DNA from: Misgurnus anguillicaudatus
Lineage: Eukaryota > Chordata > Actinopteri > Cypriniformes > Cobitidae
Assembly: GCF_027580225.2 (NCBI RefSeq)
Contig: NC_073361.2
Location: forward strand, 30,987,001-31,051,000
Direction of reading: 5' to 3'
DNA length: 64,000 nt
The notes beneath the pieces are model-generated. The model was not told the origin of the DNA. It searched no databases and saw only the letters and a program-made list of their open reading frames with translations. The stretch's first letter is position 1, and each line of letters begins with the position of its first letter. This document shows, one piece after another, positions 1-12,100 of the stretch. The position numbers and the translations under genes are program-made.

Positions 1-117
1 AATGATATTTCTCTTAACACCAGGATCTAGACTGGTAAAGTTATAAGCAGTAATAAATAATTATCAGCATCAAACTCAGGAGTAGTAATGGAATGAATGT
101 TGTTTTGTTATTTACAG

Positions 118-3100
118 GTAAAGATGCCGTGTTTGTGGTTAAGGTGGATTCCACTACTTTAACCCGTAAACCCACCATGAAGTGGTTGAAGGGCAAGTGG
201 ATGGACATCGGCAGTAAAGCAGGAAAACATTTCCAGTTTAAAGAGACTTATGACAGAAACACCAAGGTTAGAGGCTTTGAATCTGTGCTGGATTAAATGA
301 CTGCTGACTGAGTTCTAGTCGAGCATTTAATTGTTGCAAGTCAAAATTGGAATATCAAATGCATAACTATTACAATTCATACAAAAAAACACTCAAAAAT
401 CATTTTAATAACAAATACAAGAGCACATACATGGCTTTTTCTACAGAAATGAATTCTTTACGCAGTTGTGGGTATAATCATTTTTGTTAATTTCATGTGC
501 AGATCTGCTAAATGTTGTCCTTTAATGATGCTATGATTTGGTGACGCCTAAGGCACTGACTTATACACTGCCACTTTTCTTCCCTCTTTCTTACTCGCTC
601 ACCCTGTCACCTTAAGATCTACACATATGAGATGAAGATTGTCAAGGTCGTCCCTGGAGATGCAGGTGGATACAGGTGTGAAGTATCTGCTAAAGACAAA
701 TGTGACAGCTGCACCTTTGAGATCGATGTGGAGGGTCAGTCACACACACACACACACTCACACACACACACACAGAAACACACACCTCTAAAGTTATTGG
801 TGAGCACCTTATAGAAATTATAGATCTTAATCTATAAATGATTGGGCCAATGGATGTCAAATAGTGAGGACTAATTCAGATGTCTTATACACACACAAAA
901 GAGTTCAAACGCAACAGAATTAACCCCACATCTCATTGTGAACATTTGTAGATAACTGTTCTGCATGTTTTTTTTTCTGTAGTCGCAGAACAAGAGGGGC
1001 CAGCAGATATTCTGTCTGCTTTCAAAAGAACGTAAGTGTGCATGAAACTGAAGACCAGCTTCCTTTGATGGAATAGATGTTTCTTAAAGCGATACTCCAG
1101 CTAAATATCAAAATGACCCCATGATTTACTCACCCTCAAGCAATCTGAGATACATACGTCCTTCATCTTACAGACGAGCACATTTGAAGTTATTTTAGTA
1201 AATGTCTTTGCTTTTGCAAGCTTATGGTAGAAAACAGGGATCAGGGAACAACTTCTGACTTTGGAGCCTAAAAAAGTGCATCCATCCATATACGGCTGCA
1301 AGGGGTTAATTAAGGTCTTTTGCGGTTTAAACTCTATAAACTAACTAGCTTCCGATAACAACTCTATCCTGGAGATTCACGCGAGAGTTCAAGATGGCGT
1401 CGTTACCAGAAGTTAGTTATTATAGTTTATAAAGTTTAAAATCTAGATAATGTTCTTACAATATTGCATAGAATTTAGATTTTTGGCTGGAGTGTGTCTT
1501 TTACACTTTGAAATCTTATGGAAATGCTAATTGTCCGCTTGTAGGATCACTTTCTTTATATTAAGTGAGGAGAACAGGGTTTTAGGTCAGTACAATCTGT
1601 GAGAAATATGAAGAGCTCAGATGAGAAACTGGGTGTGCCTCATAACTCTTGAAAAGTGAAGCCGCTGGCTCTTTGATCGCCCCCTGGTGGCTGGCTGCAG
1701 TACAAGTCATAAACCCCGCCCTATCCATTCAAACGAATGGGACTCTGCTCTAAATAAATAAAAATATTTACACTTCCAATAAAAGTTTCCGAAATATGGT
1801 TTTGGTCCTTTCAAGTAGTTGTTATCACGCTGATATGTTCAAGTGTTCATTTTTGTGATAAGTTTCATTTTAGCTAGTAATTTGATGCTATAGAAACGGG
1901 GCGTGTCGTTATGATTGGTGTGGTTGAATTGGTCGCGCGGAAGTTTGATACCGCGACTCCGCCTCTGGCTCCATGGATGATTTCTTCTGCGCATGCCTTG
2001 GCTCCAAACTGACATTTTTACGTAACATAGCGGCAACCATGGTTGGACATTTTTGGCTTAAATTCATTACAATGGAGGGAGGCAACGTCGCGTCGTCCAT
2101 CTTTTTTTACAGTCTATGTGCGAAACCCTCTAAGTGCACCTCACATGTTTTATTTTGTGCCACCATACTACTTGTGTAAACTACTTGTGTAACAGTCTTT
2201 AAATAGGGAAAACATGGAAGTGTTTGGTGGCTTCTAAATTCATCCCTGTTTGGATCCTAAGGGATGAATGGGGCTAGGCTAAATGCTAACACATTCATGA
2301 TGCGCTGTACAAAAATTAAGTGCACACATTGAAAAAAATATAGGTATGTATTAATTAATCTAAGTTGAGGTAAGAACATAGTAAAATATTGAAAACCGTG
2401 GTGTTTTCCTTTAATATCATTATCTCATTTTTGACGGAGCTGGTCTTTAGAGGCTTTTGCATCTGAGCTCCTCATATATTATAATAGAATGCTGCAGGGA
2501 TGACATATTTTTGTAGGCTAACCCGGAAGTTGGCGAGATGCTGGTTTGCTCGCAAAACAGCCCATTCATTTTTTTTCACATAGACTTTTGGATTATTGCA
2601 AAACTAATAAGGTTTATGATACTTACACGTTTTGTCTTCACAGATGAACACAACTTTTAGGAATTTTGAAGCCAAAATTCAGCCTTTTATATTTTTAGTA
2701 AACACATTTACACTTATAAAAATTTATAATAACATTTTGTGTCATAAACTTTTGTGGTAAACACAAAGCTTATTTTTGTGAAAAGTCTGTGGGAAAAATG
2801 AATGGGCTTTTTGCGAGAGAACCAGTCGCTAACTGGGTTGGCCTACAAAAATACATCATCCCTGCAGCACTCTGTATGTATGAAGCAAATATAGTTGTAA
2901 AATATGATGTTTATTATGTTTTATTCTCTATGTAGAGATGCTGGAGAAGATGAAGGAAACCTGGATTTCAGCGCTCTTCTTAAAGCCGCTAAAAAGTAAG
3001 CAGTCCATTAAAACCTCACCTATAGGGAAGATTGTGATTTTTGTTTAGAGCACATTTCATCTGTTCTGCTTTAGGACCAAGAAACCCGAACCAGAGGAGG

Positions 3101-6100
3101 AGATAGATGTTTGGGAACTTCTGAAGAGCGCCCACCCCAGCGAGTACGAGAAGATTGCATTTAAATACGGCATAACTGACCTGCGTGGAATGCTGAAACG
3201 ACTTAAAAAGATGAGAGTCGAGCCCAAGGTCAGCGATGGTACGAAAAACGAAAGGCACAAAAGCAAAAATACGTAACAGAGTCTTCTGTTTGTGTATGTA
3301 TTCATGTGTGGATGTTTCTACAGAATTCTTGAAACGACTTGAATCTAATTACACGGTTAATAAAGGAAAGAAAATAGTCCTGACTGTGGAGTTGACCGAT
3401 CCTAATGCAGAGGCCAAATGGCTTAAAAACGGCCAGGAGATCAAACCTTCTGCCAAGTGAGAGAATACACAAATACACACTCAGTCGTGAAATAAAATGA
3501 TGCTCATTTAAACTAAGCGATTCATCAAGATCAAGTGAAAGTTATTGCAACATTTTCAAATGCCCATATGCCATTATTAGTGGAAACCATTGTAGTGTTG
3601 GTGTATTGTTAAATTAGTTTAAAATTTGACAATATACTTGTCAAACTTAAGAAGAGTTTATGCAAATGACGAGCGACTTTCGGGGGCAACTACCAATGAG
3701 ATTGAAGCAATGTAGTTCACGTCATCCCTATTTCATCATTTACTAAGAGAACAGACACTCATATTTTTATAGTTAAAGGAATATTGGAATATTTATAAAA
3801 ATGTCATCTAAGATGTTTATGTCTTTCTTTGTTCAGTCAAGAAATTATCTTTTTTGAGGAAAACATTCCAGGATTTTGTTCATATAGTGGACTTAAGTGG
3901 ACCTCAACAGTTTAGACTTTCATTGCTGGTTTAAAGGACTCTAAACGATCCCAACCGAAAGATAAGGGTCTTATCAAGCAAAACCATCCTCATTTTTGCA
4001 AAAAAAGTACATTTAATCCACAACTTCTCATTCTGCACTAGATGTGTGATGCTCAAGCGGAAGTTTACGTATTAAGTAATCCCATTGAAAAGTACATTTT
4101 TGGGGCAAAAATGACGATGGTTACCTTAGATAAAACCTTTATGCCTCGGTTGGGATCGTTTAGAGCTCTTTGAAGCTGCATTGAAACTGCAAACCGGTGC
4201 TGAGGTCCACTAAAGTCCACTATATGGGAAAAAATCCTGGAATGTTTTCCTCAAAAAACGTTTTTCCTCAAAAAGGAACGACTTCATTGAAAGAAACAAG
4301 CGACACCAAAGATATTTAATATTACCAAGATGCGTCACTGGTATTGATAAGATCGTGGAGATCGCACTGGTCAATATGGCCGCTCTAGTTCCAGTATAGA
4401 GAGCCAATCGTCAACCGTTAAAGAATGACATCCTCTGGTGGAGGGACTTTGTAACACTTCTAGACTTGTCGTATGCTGCGCAAATATGGTGGCGGTGTGA
4501 CGCAACTTCCTTAAAATGACTTTGGCGACACACAGCGACAAAGTTACTGTAACACCTAACGTTTTGGTTGCATTTTTATGTTGCAATGTGAAAACAAATG
4601 ACTCCACCTGTTGCTTGTTGGTGACCTTTAACTGATTTTATTGGCTCTTTGTTTTTTAACAGATACATTATGGAAGCGAATGGAAACCTTCGAACACTCA
4701 CGATTAATAAGTGTAGCCTGGCAGATGATGCGGCTTATGAATGTGTGGTCAGAGAAGATAAATGCTTCACTGAGGTCTTTGTTAAAGGTGCGTATCAAAC
4801 CATGACCATTTCATCATTAAACTCATCTGACTTTCAGGTATGCAGTGACACTAGGCTGTACACAATAGGCTGAAGTTTATTGATTCTCATCTAAAAAACA
4901 ATATGTGACCGAATCTGTGAAATCCCAGCTGAAGTAATTTTTTGAAATTTATTGTTTTCTACATAAACTCATCCTACACAATGAAAAGAGCATTCTGTGA
5001 AAATATAACCTTGATAACTTTAATATTGACTGAGTAAGGTCATATCAAAAATTGTGAAATGTGAAAACAAACTTCAAATCTCATCATTAGATTATGAAAC
5101 TTCATCTTGGATTTCACAGACAATAAAATAAAATTTGTCTTGACATTTATGAAAATGTTTAATTTGAGATGCTATATGTAAAAAATAAACAATTCATATT
5201 TCTAGTAGAAATACTGTAATGTTGTCTTAAAGAACCTCCAATTACCATCACTAAACTGCTGGATGATTATCATGTTGTGGTTGGAGAGAGAGTTGAGTTT
5301 GAGATTGAAGTGTCTGAAGAGGGAGCACACGTAATCTGGTAAACACACACAAGATATAAATGTTTTACCTTACTAATGACAACCAAAAATAGTCTTAGGC
5401 CACCATGCCTATGTTTAACACAATGTTTAATCTAATTATAAACTGCTTCGCAGGCCAGATAAAAGTGCCGTATTTGGCCCTAGTTTGCCCACCTCTGTTC
5501 TAAAGCATGTAGACGGTTTCATTGGACACATGTGCGTTGTTGCGTTTACATGCCTAAACCGAAATAAACTTTTGGAGCTCTATCATACACCCGGCGCAAT
5601 ACAGCCCAATGCAGCGCAAAGCGCGACGCAAGTGTATTTTGCTAGTTTTGACCCGGCGCAATTATAATTTTCACGTTTAGCGCCATGTTTAAATACCAAA
5701 TGCATTTGCGCCCATGTTTGCGCCCATGGGTGTTCTGATCTAAAAACGAGGTGTGTTCAGGCGCATTGTTGGCACGTTGCTATTTTGAGGCAAGTAAAAT
5801 GTGTATGCAATATGTTTTTTGTTATTTAAAGAGCGCTTTAGAAATATGCGCCTATACAGGACGACAACGGTGGTTTGCTTATCACATACATGAATGCTCA
5901 GCAGCACAAAAACGCTTTTCAAATATAAAAAGATTAAATGATTGAAATATAAAAGATTATTATTGAGTCTCTTGGACATAAATGAGGACCGATTATGAGG
6001 CGTTGAAAAGGCGTAAAGAGCTGCTTCACCTGTAGCTTGGTAAGTAAATAAATGCATCTATTTTTAAATGTTTTTTAAATGCTACCCCACGTATTTATTG

Positions 6101-9100
6101 TATATGATGACTTGTGGATATGGTGAGATGAGAAACATTTTAAGTAATGCTTTTAAAAAATCCCATATGGCACTGTTCCAGTGCTGAAAAGCTTTGGCTC
6201 TCCACACGTTTTTTGTAAATTCTTTATCTCTTGTTTGTATTTTTAGAGTACAAACCTTTTATTGCATATTTGCAAATTATTTTATGAGATTACAATGATT
6301 ATGTAGGATATCAATAGCCTACATTTACAGCAATTAAAAGACTGCTATTTGTACTTATATGACTGAAAGAAAAAGGCTTTTAAAAGTTTTAATCAAAAAA
6401 ATTTAAATTTTCAATTCAAATGAAAACAACATAATTTTTTAACATTATTCTTAAACTGGGGGTTTTCTTCCTGCGTTTAGTTTTTCAGTTTACAAAGTCC
6501 GTCATCTAAAAAGGGATTAGTCATATCACCAGCACAACTGGCTTTAAAAGGGGATGAGAGATGAGACTCCCATTGGTTTATTACAAATTACGCCAAAAAC
6601 ACACCCATTACTCATTACTAGAATTGGTACAACCCTTTTCGACCGTGCGCTCGGCACACAAACCATTTTTCCCGTCGTTAAATTAGCAAAAGTGGCATCC
6701 GACATGCCCATTTAGACCGTGCGCTTAAGACAATGCGCTTAGATCGTTAAAATAGGGCCCTTGATTTGTATTTATTTTTTGGGGTCTGGCTAGTGGCTAA
6801 ACTGATCTCTGAAACAAATACATTGTCGAAAATAAAAAATTTTGGTTTGCTAAAGTTAAATTGCCATTTTGATGAAGTGTACGTTTATTATGTGCTATGT
6901 AATCTGGATGTTTGAAAACTTGGAGCTGACACGTGACGATAAAAACACAAAGTACCGCTTTAAAAAGGACGGCAAACGTCATTGGCTGATTATCCAAGAG
7001 GCTCAACTTGAGGACAATGGGATGTTCTACGTCTTTACTAATGGAGGCCATTCAAAGGGTGAACTTATCGTTGAAGGTAACACCTTTATCTCACCTCATT
7101 ATCATCCATTTTTTTCATTAATAAGCACTTTAGCAGGTTATGCAAAAACTCATCTTTATTAACTTTTTTCCGCTCTTTTAACACCCAGAGAAGGAACTGG
7201 AGGTGTTGCAAAGTTTCGCAGATCTCACGGTTAAATCGGCCGAGCAGGCGTTGTTCAAGTGTGAGGTGTCAGATGAGAAGGTCACTGGAAAATGGTTCAA
7301 AGATGGCGTGGAAGTTCAACCGAGTGATCGCATCAAGATTACTCACATTGGCAGGTTGGCTTCTCTTAAATACAAGCTAAAGTAGTGTCATTCTCCATGT
7401 TTGATATTCCACATTAACTCCAAAATGATTCCAGGATGCATCGTTTGGTCATTGACAACGTAAAGCCACAAGATGCTGGCGATTACACTTTCATCCCGGA
7501 CGGATATGCGCTTTCTATATCCGCTAAACTCAACTTCCTGGGTGAGACTAAACCCTAAAATCATTTCACTGTACAAACCATAGACATTTGTTTTGGCATG
7601 TTCATAATCAAACTGTTGTTTTTCATGCAGAAATCAAGATTGACTACGTACCTAGACAAGGTAAGTTTCACACAGATTTTGCTTAAGTACAAAATAATAA
7701 CTTTGTTCTGCTTTGTGTGTTGAGTGAACCTCATCGACATGGCTCATGAATATTAATTAGGTGATGTGGGACCATTTGCTCTCTAACTCTGTTTGTCCGT
7801 GATCTTTTTAAGAACCTCCCAAGATTCATCTGGATGTAGGTGGTAACAAGGTTGCTCAGAACACCATCATTGTCGTTGCTGGAAACAAGCTGCGTCTGGA
7901 TGTGGAAATTACAGGAGAGCCAGCGCCTACCGTCTCCTGGAAGAAGCAAGACAAGGTACCTGTACACCCGTGTGACGTTGACCTCAAAAATGTAACTTAA
8001 CTTTATGAAACAATTAACTAATTCCCCGCCAGACTTTTTTTAAAGTTGCCCGCAAGTATTGTTTTGTGAATTCACAAAAGTTTCACAAAATGCCTTCCAG
8101 GGAAATTTTCGTCTAAAAATATATAAAGATACAAATATATCAAATGAAAGACCAGACCCTCTGCTTTTAAACAAACAAACAAAGCGGGAAAAAAACATGT
8201 CATCCTATCTATATTTTTTTCTCTGTTTATGAACTCTTAAATATGGGTATGTTTCTTTATTAATACACTTTTTTTAGCAAAAATCTGCATTTTTGTGAAG
8301 GAATTTTGTTAGAGATCAGATTCGGAATAATTATTATTAAACATACACGGAGTTTAAAATTAGTAAATAACGTTTTGGCTTCAGCAGGGTTCTCACGGGT
8401 CCTTGAAATCCTTGAAAGTTTGTGAATCTGGGGGGGGGATTCAAGGCCATGGGAAGTTTTTGAAAATATACATACATAGATACAGGTCATTAAAACTGCT
8501 ACTTATACTAAGTTTCTAAGAATCTAAGTTTTCTGAAAAAAAAAATCTATATTATTCCCTGTGTAGTGTAGGATAATATCATAAAAATTCTAGACTTTTT
8601 AATGCTAAACTGTTTGCTTTAAATGCTTATATCTTCTGTATGTGAATGTTGATTCATACCAAAATGCTTTTTCGCTTTTTTTTGTGTTTGACACATGAAA
8701 ACGTCTCGGGTTATGTATGTAACTGTTGTTCCCTGAGAAGGGGACGAGACGCTGCGTCTCTCTTGCCATACTTCCTGCGTCCCTGTAACGCCGTCTTTGA
8801 CAATATTTCAGATAGTGATATACTTACTGGCTCCCGTGTTACCCTGTCTATGTCGTTAAGCCTTACCATTGGTTGAATTTGATATACACATTCAGACACA
8901 CTTACCCCTGGAGGCGTCCCCAAAGTGTCACCACAGTGACGCAGTGGGAGTTCCCTCGAAAGGGAACTGTAACAATGTATCTTAAAAGGTAACACGATGT
9001 AACCTTGATCTCACTTAAAATGTGTCCCCACATTTAGTCCTTGAATTTGAGGGTACTGGACCTGGAAAGTCCTTGATAGGTCCTTAAATTTGAAGTTAAC

Positions 9101-12100
9101 TAAGGTGCTGGAACCCTGCTTCCATTTTTCTTTTCATAAATTGATTATCCATCTAGTGGATAATATTACAGATTAACATAAAAATTCATCAGAAACACCT
9201 TTTTTATGCAAATGTTTTCTTTTAATTGACGAGATAACTCATCAATGGCGAGGAAAGAGTTAATAAACGGTACTTGTTTATAAAGAAGTCAGAGATGTGG
9301 ACATGTGGGTTAAACCTCGTGTAGTGGGGGCACTTAAGAACAGCTGATCTGGGTTTGAACGTGGTTCGAGTCACAATAAGTTTAATAAATCTGAACTAGG
9401 CAAGTATAGCACATTTCATCCACAGAGGTCATTCAAAGTGCTTCACATAGAAATGAGAAAACAATTTATAAGATAATAAAAATAAAAATATGTAAAAATA
9501 AGAGACACACGATAAAATCACAATAAAAACAAAGATACATGAGAATGTAAAATAACAATTAAAGAAAATAAATGTGATTTTAATAAAAACATTTTCAAAT
9601 ATGTTAAAAAGAATAAAACAGGACTCAAAGTGTAAACTATATAGAATAATATATATATTTGACGGTCGGTCACACTAGACTATATTCAGACGTTACTGTG
9701 AATATGGGCGGGAGCGCTTCGTCCATTATTTTGTAGAGAGAAAGGCCACTTATTGTTTTTTTTACTGGTCGCATGTCTCCATGATACGAATTCGCAGGTC
9801 AGAGTTCACCAGACTTCAACTTTGGTACACAGCAAAATCTTTCCACGAGCTTGTGTTTCCAGTCTGATGAATTCGCATGCTTATGAAGGGAGGTCAATGG
9901 AGCGAAAAGTGTAGTGTGACCGCTCCTTTACCCATGCGTCACATCGACTCACAAACATCAAGCTTCTTAAAGCTCTCGTATCTTTTTGCTTCACAGCCAT
10001 TAACAGAAGTAGAGGGCCGTGTGCGCGTGGAGAACAAGAAAGACTCGAGCAGTTTCATCATTGAGGGAGCTGAACGAGATGATGAGGGAAACTACTCCAT
10101 CACAGTCACCAACCCTGCAGGAGAAGACAAGGCCAACCTTTACATTAAAATCATAGATGTTCCTGCACTCCATCTTTATCTCGGTGAAGTATGCATGAAA
10201 ATCCTCAATAACCTGAATGCTTTTGTGCCCCTGTGACCATCCACCAAACCAAACTGGATACTGCAGTCTTGGTTTCGGCAACCTTTAGGATCGTCTCACC
10301 TAAATGTGGTTACAGATGGCTTCACTGTATATCTTCATGATGGTTCTCCTGTGTTGCAGATGTTCCTGACCCACCCGAGCATGTGAAGTGTACCGGAGTT
10401 GGAGAAGATTGTGCCACTATTACATGGGAGCCTCCAAAGTTTGATGGAGGAGCACCTTTAAAAGGTAAGAGAGCACAAAATCTCACCAGACACACACACA
10501 CACACCTAAAAATATATCTTAATTAAAATCTGTTTTTGTTTCTCAGGATATCTGATGGAGAGGAAGAAGAAAGGCTCATCTAGATGGACGAAACTTAATT
10601 TTGAAGTTTATGAAGGGACAACATACGAAGCCAAGCGTATGATTGAGGGCGTCCTGTACGAGATGAGAGTTTACGCCGTCAATGGAGTCGGCATTTCGGC
10701 TCCCAGTGTTCATTCCAAACCGTTTATGCCAATCGGTGAGGAGGCGTACTGTTCTCCTGTTACATCTTTGTGTTGTCTCCTGCTTTCTCTTCTGAGTTCG
10801 CCTCCTGTCGTCTTTTCTAGCGCCCACCAGCGAACCCACCAAACTGACGGTGGATGATGTGACAGACACGACGTGCTCGCTGAAGTGGTTGGCTCCTGAG
10901 AGGATTGGAGCTGGAGGTCTGGATGGATACATGATAGAGTTCTGTAAGGAGGGCGGTGAGTCCTCTTCACATCTCTTACTGTATACACAAACACTTGGGA
11001 TTGTGGCACACAGTGGTTTTTACACCAATTCCTATTTTACCACTTGATCGAAGTTCCTGTACGACATTAAAATGTTTAAAGCATCAAAGTATTCATGATG
11101 AAAATAGGTAATGTGTGTTTATTGCCGTAAATAACAATATTCAAGTAATCATAAAATGATGAAATTAATTATTTTATTGACACTACATTTTATTATTTAG
11201 CAAAATATACTGTACGTTGGTTTTCTAAACATTAATTTTAATATTTCAGATTGACTCAAGATTAACTCATTTGCCGCCAGCCTTTTTTTTTTAAATAAAG
11301 TTGCCCGCCAGCTTTTTTGTGATTTTCACAAAAGTTTCACAAAAAGCCTTCCAGGAAAATTTTCTTATATTTGTATATTTATATATTTTTATATCAAATC
11401 AAAAAACAGACATTCTGCTTTTAAACCAACAATAAAAACAGGGATTTTTTTCTCTGCTTATAAACTCGGAGCCCTTAAGTTGACATGGAGCAAAAATTAA
11501 ATAAAGTTTAGTTTCACGTGCACACGTGAAACTATCGCATGCTCAAGTGAAACTATCGTGTTTTGCGTGTGAAACTATCGTGTGCGCATGTGAAACTATC
11601 GTGTTTTGCGTGTGAAACTATCGCGTGCGCATGTGAAACTATCGTGTTTTGCGTGTGAAACTATTGCGTGCGCATGTGAAAGTTTCGAAACTAAACTTTT
11701 AAAAAAATTCTGCACATAAAGTTTCACGTGAGCATGCGAAAGTTTCACGTGAGCACATGCATGAAACTAAACTTTAGATTTTTTTTACCCGAATGGCATC
11801 TTAGGGGCTTGGTATAAAAATTGGTATTTGTCTTTAAAAAAAAATTTTTTAGCAAAAAGCTAAAATGAAAGATTTTTGTTAGAGATCAGATTCAGAGCGA
11901 TTATCAAAACATACACGGAGTTTAAAATTAGTAAATAACATTTTGATTTCAGTTTTTTCATAAATTGTGTAAGTGCGCCATCAATGTTTTCTCTTAATTG
12001 AGATCACTCGTCATTGGCGGGGAAAGAGTTAAAGATATCAATGTTATATCTTTACATTTATGTAGGATGACTTTATATTGGAAACACAAAGAATTACTTA

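Larger units (their letters stand above)
8014..9263. mobile_element. MITE family D, copy 1 (TIR TTAACT...CCCCGCCA) with two nested insertions
   Basis: It starts TTAACTAATTCCCCGCCAG and ends ATGGCGAGGAAAGAGTTAA, an imperfect inverted repeat. The body (CACAAAAGTTTCACAAAA, GTTAGAGATCAGATTC, TTTAAAATTAGTAAATAACG) matches copy 2 at 11262-12032. Positions 8384-9119 are absent from copy 2 and are a later insertion. Lies in the C5 intron of mybpc2. Confidence 0.8.

Noticed and set aside
5740..6057. 105-residue minus-strand open frame
   Set aside because: It lies within a nested repeat in the mybpc2 C3 intron and has no domain, splice or homology support.
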